5,460 nt of DNA from an uncultured Desulfovibrio sp. (GTDB taxonomy: Bacteria > Desulfobacterota > Desulfovibrionia > Desulfovibrionales > Desulfovibrionaceae): positions 1 through 5,460 of the forward strand of contig NZ_CASDOY010000075.1 of the NCBI RefSeq assembly GCF_949282365.1. The letters run 5' to 3'. Shown piece by piece: positions 1-5,460 of the stretch. A program made the position numbers and the translations under genes. Position 1 is the stretch's first letter. Every line of letters begins with the position of its first letter. A model generated the notes under the pieces. The model was not told where the DNA came from, made no database searches, and saw only the letters and a list, made by a program, of their open reading frames with translations.

Positions 1-118
1 CCCCCGTCACGGCAGGCGCGCGGCGCGCTCTCCGGGGCGGTCGCGGCCCGCAGGGACGGCACCCGGCCGCCGACGGGCCCGGCTTGCAATCACGGGCCGG
101 CTGGACTAAAGGTGGAGC

Positions 119-1480
119 ATGCAGCGCAAACGTTACCTCACGCCGCTGACCTGGCCGGCCGTCTCTTTTGCCGTCATGATCGTCCTGGGGACCCTGGCCC
201 TGTGGCTGCCCGTCTGTCAGGGCGAGGGGCAGCGGCTGTCGCTGGTGGACGCCGCCTTTTTGTCCACGTCTGCGGTCTGCGTGACGGGGCTTTCCCCGGT
301 GGACATCAGCCGGGCGCTGAACCCCGTGGGCCAGGGCGTGCTGCTGGTGCTGATCCAGGTGGGCGGGCTGGGGGTCATGACCTATACCAGCCTGATCTTC
401 CTGCTCTGGCGCAAGCAGGTGCCCTTCACCAGCCGCGAGGCCGTGAGCCAGGCCCTGCTGGGCGGGGATTTCGATCTGGGGCAGTTCCTCCGGCAGGTGG
501 TCTGCATCGTGCTGGGCATCGAGCTCGTGGCGGCACTGGTGCTGTTCTGGCATGATCCCGTGTTTTTTTCGCCCTTCAGCGCCCTGTTCCATGCGGTCTC
601 GGCCTTCTGCAACGCGGGTTTCGCCCTGGCCCCGGACAATATGGTGGCCTTTCGCGAGGACGGGCTGGTCTGTACGGTGATCTGCGTCTGCGTCATCCTG
701 GGCGGCATCGGTTTCGGCGTGCTGCGCGAATGCCTGGGCATCTTGTCGCGCGGCCGGCTGGCTCCGGTGACGCGCCTCAGCCGCCTGAGCCGTCTGGTCA
801 TCCACACCAGCCTCTTCCTCATCGTGGCCGGGGCACTGCTGATCTTTCTGGTGGAATGGCGCCGCGCGGGCAATGAGGAGCTGGTGGGCGACGGCCTGCA
901 TCTGTTCCTGATCTCGCTGTTCCACTCCGTTTCCGCGCGCACCGCGGGCTTCAACATGGTGGATATGGCGCACTGGAGCCACGCCAGCCTGCTGGTGCTG
1001 ATGATCCTGATGTTCATCGGCGGCGGACCGGGCTCCTGCGCGGGCGGCATCAAGATCGTGACGTTCCGCCTGCTGGTGGGCTATGTTTTTTCCCAGGTGC
1101 GCGGCGAGCGTCAGATCGTCTTCCACAAGCGGGGCGTGCCGCCGGAGAACCTCATGCGCGCCCTGACGCTTTTTTTGCTCTACACCCTGAGCATCTTTTT
1201 TTCGCTTTTTCTGCTGACCGTCACCGAGAACGGCATCCTGCACCGCATCGAGGGGCAGGGCATGGCCTTCGTCCGCCTGCTCTTCGAAGTGGTCTCGGCC
1301 CAGGGCACCGTGGGCCTGAGCGTCAATGTGACGCCGGAGCTGACCAGTGAAGGCAAGTGCATCCTGATCTTCAACATGTTCGCCGGGCGCGTGGGCCTCC
1401 TCTCCCTGCTGCTGGCCCTGCGCAGCCTGCGACCCAGGAAGGCCTATGCCTATGCGGAAAGCCAGCTGCCTGTAGGCTAG
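119..1480 (+). CDS. ktrB: TrkH/KtrB-family potassium uptake channel subunit
   Basis: Inner-membrane K+ translocating subunit, 453 residues, the usual size for KtrB/TrkH. The family folds as four membrane-pore-membrane repeats, and all four pore-loop glycine motifs are visible: VTGLS (55-59), NAGF (165-168), RTAGF (274-278) and GTVGLS (396-401). Two further signatures are present: the glycine-rich intramembrane gate region GGGPGSCAGGIK (301-312) and GRVGLLS near the C-terminus (423-429). The N-terminus (MQRKRYLTPL, then a hydrophobic helix and an LPV motif) matches the family start, so I keep ATG 119. An AAAGGTGGAG purine tract ends one base before it; AAGG at 109-112 gives normal spacing. The partner RCK gene lies downstream at 2779, separated by an MFS gene. 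By family knowledge such channels are gated by nucleotide binding to the RCK ring and are often Na+-dependent. Whether this one is closer to KtrB or TrkH/TrkG cannot be settled by eye. Several 6-7 base T runs lie inside the gene. Confidence 0.94.
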   Translation: MQRKRYLTPLTWPAVSFAVMIVLGTLALWLPVCQGEGQRLSLVDAAFLSTSAVCVTGLSPVDISRALNPVGQGVLLVLIQVGGLGVMTYTSLIFLLWRKQVPFTSREAVSQALLGGDFDLGQFLRQVVCIVLGIELVAALVLFWHDPVFFSPFSALFHAVSAFCNAGFALAPDNMVAFREDGLVCTVICVCVILGGIGFGVLRECLGILSRGRLAPVTRLSRLSRLVIHTSLFLIVAGALLIFLVEWRRAGNEELVGDGLHLFLISLFHSVSARTAGFNMVDMAHWSHASLLVLMILMFIGGGPGSCAGGIKIVTFRLLVGYVFSQVRGERQIVFHKRGVPPENLMRALTLFLLYTLSIFFSLFLLTVTENGILHRIEGQGMAFVRLLFEVVSAQGTVGLSVNVTPELTSEGKCILIFNMFAGRVGLLSLLLALRSLRPRKAYAYAESQLPVG

Positions 1481-1529
1481 CAGTCCCCGGAGACGGCCGC
1501 AGGCAGCACAGGGGAACAGTGCGGGGAAA

Positions 1530-1537
1530 AAGGAGGG
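1530..1537 (+). promoter_or_regulatory. Ribosome binding site of the MFS gene
   Basis: AAGGAGGG ends 6 nt before ATG 1544. It is a near-perfect Shine-Dalgarno sequence and fixes that start. It is stronger than the site in front of the upstream channel gene. Confidence 0.85.
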
Positions 1538-1543
1538 AACGTC

Positions 1544-2704
1544 ATGACGAAAGCATCCGCGGGCTTGGGGACAAAGGAATTCCTCGTCCTGCTCTGGGCG
1601 GCGGCGGTGACCTATACCTCCCTCTACGGGCCGCAGCCCCTGCTGTCCACCATCCGGCAGTATTTCGGCGTCAGCAGCCAGGCCGCCGGTCTGGTCATGA
1701 CCCTGGCCGTCCTGCCGCTGGGACTGGCCCCGGTGTGCTACGGCTATGTGCTCAACCTGTGCAGCACGCGACGGCTCATCGCCGTGGCATCGGCGCTGGC
1801 CGCCGTGCTGCTGTTCTGCAGCGCCGCCTGCGAGGACTTCCTGCTCTTTCTGGTGCTGCGCTGCCTGTCGGGCCTGCTCTTCCCGGCTGTCATGCTGAGC
1901 GTCATGACGCATCTGGCCGTGCACTGCGCGCCCGAGCGCCTGCAGACGGTCATGGTGGCCTACAGCACGGCCACGCTGATCGGCGCCTTCGTGGGGCGCA
2001 TCGGTTCCGGCCTGCTGGCCTCCCTGACCGAATGGCATGTGTGCCTCCTGGTGCACGGCCTGCTCATGGCCTCGGTGCTGCCCTTCCTGGGCTGCCTGCG
2101 CAGCAGCGCGCCGGTGCGTCAGGACGTCTTTTCGCCGCGGCATGTGCTGGAGGTGCTGCGCCAGCCCGGGCTGGCCTCGCTGATGCTCATCGGGCCGCTG
2201 TGCATCTTCGGTCATGCCTCGGTGCTCAATCTGGCGCCGTTCAGGATGACAGAACTGCTGCCCGGCGTCAGTGAGGGGGGCATCGGCCTGGTCTATCTGC
2301 CGGCCTTCGTCTGCTGTCTGCTGGGCGTGTTCTCGCGCAAGATCACGCGCCTGCTGCACGGCGAGATGCACAATATCCGGCTGGGCACGCTGCTGGTGTC
2401 GCTGTCCGCCTTCCTGCTGCTCATCCCCAGCCCCGTGGCCCTCTTTCTGGTGGTGCTGGGCATCACCTGCGGTTTCGTGCTGGTCTACACCACCCTGCCC
2501 GGCGTGGTGAACCGGGTCAGCCGGGCCCGCAAGAGCATGACCAACGGCGTCTACCTTTCCTTCTATTATCTCAGCGCCGCGCTGGGCACCTGGCTGCCCC
2601 TGCAGCTCTACGGGCACTTCGGCGTGCCCGCCTACCTGGCGTGCCTGCTCTGCGCCTTTTTCCTGGCGCTGTTCTTCGCCCACAGGAACATCCGGGCCCT
2701 GTGA
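1544..2704 (+). CDS. Major facilitator superfamily (MFS) transporter
   Basis: Polytopic inner-membrane transporter of 386 residues, typical for a 12-helix MFS protein. The N-terminal stretch (helix, then YGPQPLLSTIRQYFGVSSQAAG at about 28-49) resembles the YxxQPLLP...F.vs start of the YnfM/YgaY-like drug or sugar efflux branch. Hydrophobic helices then follow to the C-terminus, with a polar central loop around 185-205 that would separate the two six-helix halves. The loop after helix 2 normally carries MFS motif A (GxLaDrxGrR); here it reads GYVLNLCSTRR (65-75), so the aspartate and most glycines are missing and only the terminal RR is kept. Substrate unknown; export of a small molecule is the default guess for this branch. 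It lies 63 nt after the K+ channel gene and 74 nt before the channel's RCK partner, same strand, so co-transcription is likely. A direct role in K+ transport is not supported by the sequence. Confidence 0.9.
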   Translation: MTKASAGLGTKEFLVLLWAAAVTYTSLYGPQPLLSTIRQYFGVSSQAAGLVMTLAVLPLGLAPVCYGYVLNLCSTRRLIAVASALAAVLLFCSAACEDFLLFLVLRCLSGLLFPAVMLSVMTHLAVHCAPERLQTVMVAYSTATLIGAFVGRIGSGLLASLTEWHVCLLVHGLLMASVLPFLGCLRSSAPVRQDVFSPRHVLEVLRQPGLASLMLIGPLCIFGHASVLNLAPFRMTELLPGVSEGGIGLVYLPAFVCCLLGVFSRKITRLLHGEMHNIRLGTLLVSLSAFLLLIPSPVALFLVVLGITCGFVLVYTTLPGVVNRVSRARKSMTNGVYLSFYYLSAALGTWLPLQLYGHFGVPAYLACLLCAFFLALFFAHRNIRAL

Positions 2705-2767
2705 GCGCCGCCGGTCCCTGCGACGGCCCGACGGCCGCGGGGGGGAGCGGTGCCCCAACATCATGAT

Positions 2768-2773
2768 AAGGAG
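2768..2773 (+). promoter_or_regulatory. Ribosome binding site of ktrA
   Basis: AAGGAG followed by 5 nt and ATG 2779. It supports this start, which also places the first beta strand and GxGxxG motif at normal distance from the N-terminus. Confidence 0.85.
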
Positions 2774-2778
2774 TCCGC

Positions 2779-3438
2779 ATGGCGGAAAAAACTTTGGAGA
2801 TCGGTGTCATCGGTCTGGGGAAATTCGGCCTGCGCATGGCCACCACCCTGGCTTCCCTGGGCCATACCGTCATCGGCATCGACATGTCCGATGCCCGCGT
2901 GCAGCTGGCCGAGGAAGTGCTGGAGACGGTCTACAAGGCCGATGCCACCAGCCTGAGCGTGCTGCGCTCCCTGCATGTGCAGGAGCTGGACTGGGTCGTC
3001 ATCAGCGTGGGCGAGGGGGTGGAACAGTCCCTGAGCATCACGCTCAACGTCCAGGAGCTGGGCGGGCCCAAAATCTGGGTCAAGGCCTCCAACGAGGAGC
3101 ACAAGAAGATCCTGCAGCGCCTGCATGTGGACCGGGCCATCGTGCCCGAGATGGAAGCCGCCGTCATGGCCGCGCACCAGCTCTGCCATCCGGGCATGCT
3201 GGACCTGATCCCCAAATACGGCGGCATCGCCATCCAGGAGCTGCGCGTCAGCAACTGGCACGGGCACAGCCTGGTGGACCTGAACCTGATCCAGTCCTTC
3301 GGGGTCATGGTCATGGGCATCCGTCCGGCGGGCGAGCGTTCGTTCCAGTTCGTGCCGCCGGCCCGCACCGTGCTGCACAAGGGGGATACCCTGGTGGTGG
3401 CGGGCAGGGCCGATGCCGTGCGCAGGCTGGACCCGTAA
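2779..3438 (+). CDS. ktrA: TrkA/KtrA-family RCK subunit gating K+ uptake
   Basis: Cytosolic regulatory subunit of 219 residues, the usual length of single-unit KtrA proteins (classical TrkA is about twice as long with two RCK units). The RCK_N Rossmann domain (about 6-125) shows IGVIGLGKFG with GxGxxG at 12-17, and an acidic residue after the second strand (D35 in VIGID), expected to bind the ribose of NAD(H) or ATP/ADP. The conserved PE of the RCK_N end is at 123-124. RCK_C follows (about 140-215), ending in the family-like HKGDTLVVAGRADAVRRL. In the family these proteins form octameric rings under a KtrB dimer and open or close it on nucleotide binding. The channel partner is most likely the protein encoded at 119-1480. 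It is the last gene of the plus-strand set. No U-tract terminator follows directly; a small stem-loop (TGCCG/CGGCA, 3470-3484) lacks T residues, and the first convincing terminator is about 500 nt downstream. Confidence 0.93.
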   Translation: MAEKTLEIGVIGLGKFGLRMATTLASLGHTVIGIDMSDARVQLAEEVLETVYKADATSLSVLRSLHVQELDWVVISVGEGVEQSLSITLNVQELGGPKIWVKASNEEHKKILQRLHVDRAIVPEMEAAVMAAHQLCHPGMLDLIPKYGGIAIQELRVSNWHGHSLVDLNLIQSFGVMVMGIRPAGERSFQFVPPARTVLHKGDTLVVAGRADAVRRLDP

Positions 3439-3907
3439 GCCGGGACAGGGCGCGGCCCCAGGCGGAGGATGCCGCAAGACGGCAACGGGCCGGGATGCGG
3501 GTCGCACGGCAGGATGGGGATCCGTTTTCCCGGCGGGCCGATGCGCTGCGGCAGCCCCGGCCGGACGGGCCGGAGCGGGAAAGACAGGGCCCAGTGCCTG
3601 CCGCGGCGGGCGGCTTTGCCGGGAGGGCGGAAGGCCTGCCCCCCATGTTCATGGCGCCGCCGCCACGGGTCTGCCGGGATGGTGTCCGTTCCCGCGTACG
3701 CAGGGTCCTGCTTCGGCCTGAGCGCGGCCACCGTCCCGAGTGCCGCCTGCCCCGCGCGCATGGTGCCGCGCCACGGGGCGTCGTGGCCGGGAGGGGCCCG
3801 CCCCGTACGCGCGGCCCTGCCGTTTCGGTGCCGGTCAATCTCACGGCCCTGTCTCCGTGCGCAGGGACCGCGCTCTTTTCCTTTATGACATGCTGATGCA
3901 AAAACAC

Positions 3908-3936
3908 CCGTCCCGCGTGTGCGCGGCCCGGGATGG
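3908..3936 (+). other. Stem-loop directly upstream of the terminator
   Basis: CCGTCCCG (3908-3915) can pair with CGGGATGG (3929-3936) through 8 bp including one G-U pair, around a 13-nt loop. It abuts the terminator hairpin with no spacer, so the two stems could stack. It may be the body of a small RNA or simply the end of a long 3' untranslated region. It shows structure only; there is no independent evidence of function. Confidence 0.45.
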
Positions 3937-3962
3937 AAGGACGCCCGGGGCGTCCTTTTTTT
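3937..3962 (+). terminator. Intrinsic (Rho-independent) terminator
   Basis: Perfect arms AAGGACG (3937-3943) and CGTCCTT (3951-3957) flank CCCGGGG, whose outer C-G bases can extend the stem by two pairs. A run of seven T residues (3956-3962) follows on the plus strand. This is a textbook intrinsic terminator reading rightward. It could end the ktrB-MFS-ktrA transcript with a long 3' region of about 500 nt, or a separate short RNA arising in the gap. Confidence 0.85.
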
Positions 3963-4215
3963 ATGTCGGCTCCGGTCCCGGAGACGCAGGGCCGGGAGGG
4001 CTCTGACGGTCCCTTGCTGTCGCGGGCAGCGGGCGTCTGGGGCGGCCGTTCGCGCGTCGGGGCGTTCCCGCCGTTCCACGGGGCAAGACCGCTCTGCCGC
4101 GGCCCGGGCCAGGCAACGGGCCGCCATCCGGGAGCGGCGGCACGGCTCTCCTGCGCCGGGCTGGGGGAGGGGAGCCCGAACCCCCGCGGGGAAGGCCGTC
4201 CGCCCTCCGGCCGGA

Positions 4216-5190
4216 TCAGCTGTCCAGCAGGGCGCGGATCAGGATGGAGAAGCCCGACAGGCCGATGACCAGGGACAGCATGCGCTGGAAGCCGGTCTCG
4301 CCGATCCTGCGGGCCAGGGGATAACCGAGCAGCAGGCCCGTGCAGCAGCCCAGCAGGCAGGGGACCAGTCCGGCAAGGACCCTGGCGTCATAGTAGCCCG
4401 CCAGGAACTGCAGGGGCACCAGGGGCAGGGAGAGGCCCAGGAAATAGAGGCTCATGTTGCCGCGGGCGCGATCCTTGTCCCAGCCGGAGAGCTGGACATA
4501 CATGCCCATGGCCGGCCCGCCCAGACCGCCCACGGCCTGGATGAAGCCCGCCAGAGCGCCGCTGAACGAGCCCCACAGCCAGCCCGTGCGCGCGCGGGCC
4601 TGCGGGGGAGCCTGCCGGTGGGCGCAGAGATTCCAGAGCATGTAGGCCATGAGCATGCCGCCCAGACCGGTCTGCAGTGCGCGGGCCGGTATCAGCGGCA
4701 GCAGGGCAAGGCCCAGCAGCAGGCCCGCGACGGTGCCGGGGATCAGGCGGCGCAGGTCCGCCGGACGGACATGGCGGCGGAACTGCCAGCCCAGGATGGC
4801 GGGCAGGGGGATGCAGATGATGCAGGTGATGAGCGAGGCGGTCTTGATGTCCGTGACCAGCAGGACCAGGGGCAGGGCGAAGATGCCCGCGCCCAGGCCG
4901 CTGATGCCGTTGACCACGATATCCGCCTCATCCATCGAGGCGAGTTCCGCCAGGGCGCTGTCCCCGCAAAGCAGTGTCGTCCCTTGTGGAAAATCTTCCG
5001 GATGCAGCGGGCGACTACAGGCGACATACTGTGGCCGCCAACGGTTTGCCTGTTCAATGAGCAGATCGATATTGCTGTTGGCCGAAATGCCGAACAGCGT
5101 AAAACGGTCCGACCTTGCGCGGACCACGTCGAGCGCCTGTCTGCCTATGGATCCGGTACTTCCCAGCACCGTCACTTGCCGTCTCATCAT
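4216..5190 (-). CDS. Chimeric frame: Dxr N-terminus fused to TSUP (TauE/SafE) permease
   Basis: One uninterrupted frame of 324 residues from ATG 5190. Numbered from that ATG, residues 1-98 are the start of DXP reductoisomerase (MEP isoprenoid pathway): VTVLGSTGSIGRQALDVV with the NADPH-binding GSTGSIG at 10-16, and EADIVVNGISG at 88-98. A normal Dxr (about 400 residues) goes on with an aAGL...LANKES segment, then the metal-binding and substrate residues; all of these are absent. Instead a TSUP permease follows: GLGAGIFALPLVL (about 98-110), several membrane helices, the second-repeat motif GGLGGPAMG (221-229), and a C-terminal helix ending LIRALLDS. TSUP proteins move sulfite, sulfonates or other small organic anions; the substrate here is unknown. 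The permease lacks its first part, about half of helix 1. The start is chosen from Dxr alignment and AGGA 5 nt upstream; ATG 5187 is also possible. As a reductoisomerase it must be inactive; permease activity is doubtful. It may be an assembly artefact (see findings). Confidence 0.85.
   Translation of the reverse strand: MMRRQVTVLGSTGSIGRQALDVVRARSDRFTLFGISANSNIDLLIEQANRWRPQYVACSRPLHPEDFPQGTTLLCGDSALAELASMDEADIVVNGISGLGAGIFALPLVLLVTDIKTASLITCIICIPLPAILGWQFRRHVRPADLRRLIPGTVAGLLLGLALLPLIPARALQTGLGGMLMAYMLWNLCAHRQAPPQARARTGWLWGSFSGALAGFIQAVGGLGGPAMGMYVQLSGWDKDRARGNMSLYFLGLSLPLVPLQFLAGYYDARVLAGLVPCLLGCCTGLLLGYPLARRIGETGFQRMLSLVIGLSGFSILIRALLDS
4897..4908 (-). other. Dxr-to-TSUP junction (Gly-Ile-Ser-Gly codons)
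   Basis: Twelve bases on the minus strand code for GISG, which fits both families: Dxr proteins have a VNGISGaaGL-like strand here, and TSUP proteins have a glycine-rich GxxGxGxG motif in helix 1. The sequence 5' of it is Dxr-like, 3' of it TSUP-like. A stretch similar in both parents would serve either as microhomology for recombination or as a false overlap in assembly. The exact breakpoint could lie a few bases either side. Confidence 0.75.
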
Positions 5191-5195
5191 GCGAG

Positions 5196-5199
5196 TCCT
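5196..5199 (-). promoter_or_regulatory. Ribosome binding site of the dxr start
   Basis: On the minus strand AGGA lies 5 nt before ATG 5190 and 8 nt before ATG 5187, within AAAGGCAGGA. It supports translation start at the Dxr-like methionines rather than at the far upstream ATG 5250, which would lie inside the cdsA coding sequence. Confidence 0.65.
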
Positions 5200-5203
5200 G
5201 CCT

Positions 5204-5460
5204 TTAGTATATTCCGAAGAGCTGGAGAATAGTAAACGTGCACAGCACAATCGGCGTGCACAGCAAAACGCTGTCGATCCTGTCCATCATGCCGCCATGG
5301 CCCGGAAACACGCTGGAAAAATCCTTAACATTTGCCCACCGCTTGATGATGGAGGCGAACAGGTCGCCAATCTGACCGAACAGGCCGCACAAAACGCCCA
5401 ATACAAGCAACAGCCACCAGGAGACATCGCTGCCCCACAGACTTTGCAGCGGCATGAGAA
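5204..5460 (-). CDS. cdsA: Phosphatidate cytidylyltransferase (CDP-diglyceride synthase), C-terminal part
   Basis: Partial gene; its 5' part lies beyond the right edge and the frame is still open at 5460. The enzyme makes CDP-diacylglycerol from CTP and phosphatidate in the inner membrane, the branch point of phospholipid synthesis. The visible 84-85 residues hold a membrane helix (WWLLLVLGVLCGLFGQIGD), then the CdsA family signature SIIKRWANVKDFSSVFPGHG continuing GMMDRID, with the conserved KR, KD, PGHGG and DRID residues in place, then a last hydrophobic helix ending FGIY. The in-frame ATG at 5455 is internal, not the start. The stop (TAA, 5204-5206) is 13 nt before the dxr-type start, matching the common uppS-cdsA-dxr-rseP order, so the two are expected to be co-transcribed. 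Confidence 0.94.
   Translation of the reverse strand, partial: LMPLQSLWGSDVSWWLLLVLGVLCGLFGQIGDLFASIIKRWANVKDFSSVFPGHGGMMDRIDSVLLCTPIVLCTFTILQLFGIY

Larger units (their letters stand above)
3439..4215. other. GC-rich intergenic region without a supported gene
   Basis: 777 nt between the convergent ktrA and the dxr/TSUP frame. Several long open frames exist on both strands, but they translate to Gly/Arg/Pro/Ala-rich sequence without recognisable domains, and most lack a Shine-Dalgarno site. They overlap one another on both strands, as expected from GC-rich DNA with few stop codons. The only clear elements are the terminator at 3937-3962 and the hairpin at 3908-3936, preceded by a short AT-richer patch (about 3874-3907). 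No tRNA, rRNA, tmRNA, RNase P or SRP RNA signature was recognised. A decayed gene cannot be excluded. Confidence 0.7.

Noticed and set aside
84..112. Promoter-like TTGCAA with TAAAGG 17 nt downstream, before the channel gene
   Set aside because: Both boxes match the consensus poorly and the -10 would overlap the ribosome binding site, leaving no leader.
1..118. Possible terminator or gene end in the GC-rich leader
   Set aside because: Short GC-rich inverted repeats are present but none has a clear stem followed by a T run, and no coding frame is recognisable.
3469..3907. Long open frames on both strands of the ktrA-TSUP gap (for example a 139-codon plus frame and a 198-codon minus frame)
   Set aside because: Their products are Arg/Gly/Pro/Ala-rich with no domain, they overlap each other on both strands, and the frames mostly lack ribosome binding sites. 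Long frames arise by chance in DNA this GC-rich.
4169..4190. Minus-strand GGGGGTTCGGGCTCCCC resembling a tRNA T-arm
   Set aside because: No matching acceptor, D or anticodon arms were found around it, and the T-loop lacks the usual TTCGA consensus. It is more likely a chance GC-rich inverted repeat; without a T tract it is also not a convincing terminator.
4216..4935. Independent TSUP start at the in-frame ATG 4935
   Set aside because: The residues after it (DEADIVVNG) are typical Dxr, not a TSUP helix, and no clear Shine-Dalgarno lies upstream. An internal start is possible only as a secondary consequence of the fusion.
5191..5250. Extended start of the dxr/TSUP frame at ATG 5250
   Set aside because: The extra 20 residues would be read from inside the cdsA coding region, do not resemble Dxr, and have no ribosome binding site; ATG 5190 fits both the Dxr alignment and an AGGA.

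Overview
The window comes from a GC-rich Gram-negative bacterium. The CdsA-Dxr gene order, the KtrB/KtrA potassium system and the codon use fit a Desulfovibrio-like sulfate reducer (Desulfovibrionaceae). That assignment is inferred from gene order and composition, not from a marker gene.

Left block, plus strand (119-3438): three genes in one direction. The first encodes a TrkH/KtrB-type potassium channel subunit. The second encodes a 12-helix-class MFS transporter. The third encodes the TrkA/KtrA RCK subunit that gates the channel. Channel and gating subunit should form one Ktr-like K+ uptake system, so the MFS gene sits between two partners. The gaps are 63 and 74 nt, there is no evident terminator between genes, and the MFS and ktrA genes have strong Shine-Dalgarno sites, so one transcript is plausible.

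Middle (3439-4215): 777 nt of very GC-rich DNA with no gene I can support. It holds one clear plus-strand intrinsic terminator (3937-3962), directly preceded by a second hairpin (3908-3936).

Right block, minus strand (4216-5460): the 3' end of cdsA (CDP-diglyceride synthase), then after 13 nt a reading frame that starts as a normal dxr gene (DXP reductoisomerase, MEP isoprenoid pathway). After about 97 codons it runs in frame, with no stop, into a TSUP (TauE/SafE) membrane permease. The switch is at a Gly-Ile-Ser-Gly motif coded at 4897-4908. The Dxr catalytic domain is missing, and so is the first part of the TSUP protein. Base composition changes at nearly the same place: hand counts give about 70% GC in 4441-4920 and about 56-57% in 4921-5460. 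The junction is therefore either a real recombination that made a chimeric gene or a chimeric assembly joining two genomes. It is the most notable feature of the window. I found no CRISPR, insertion sequence, tRNA or rRNA.
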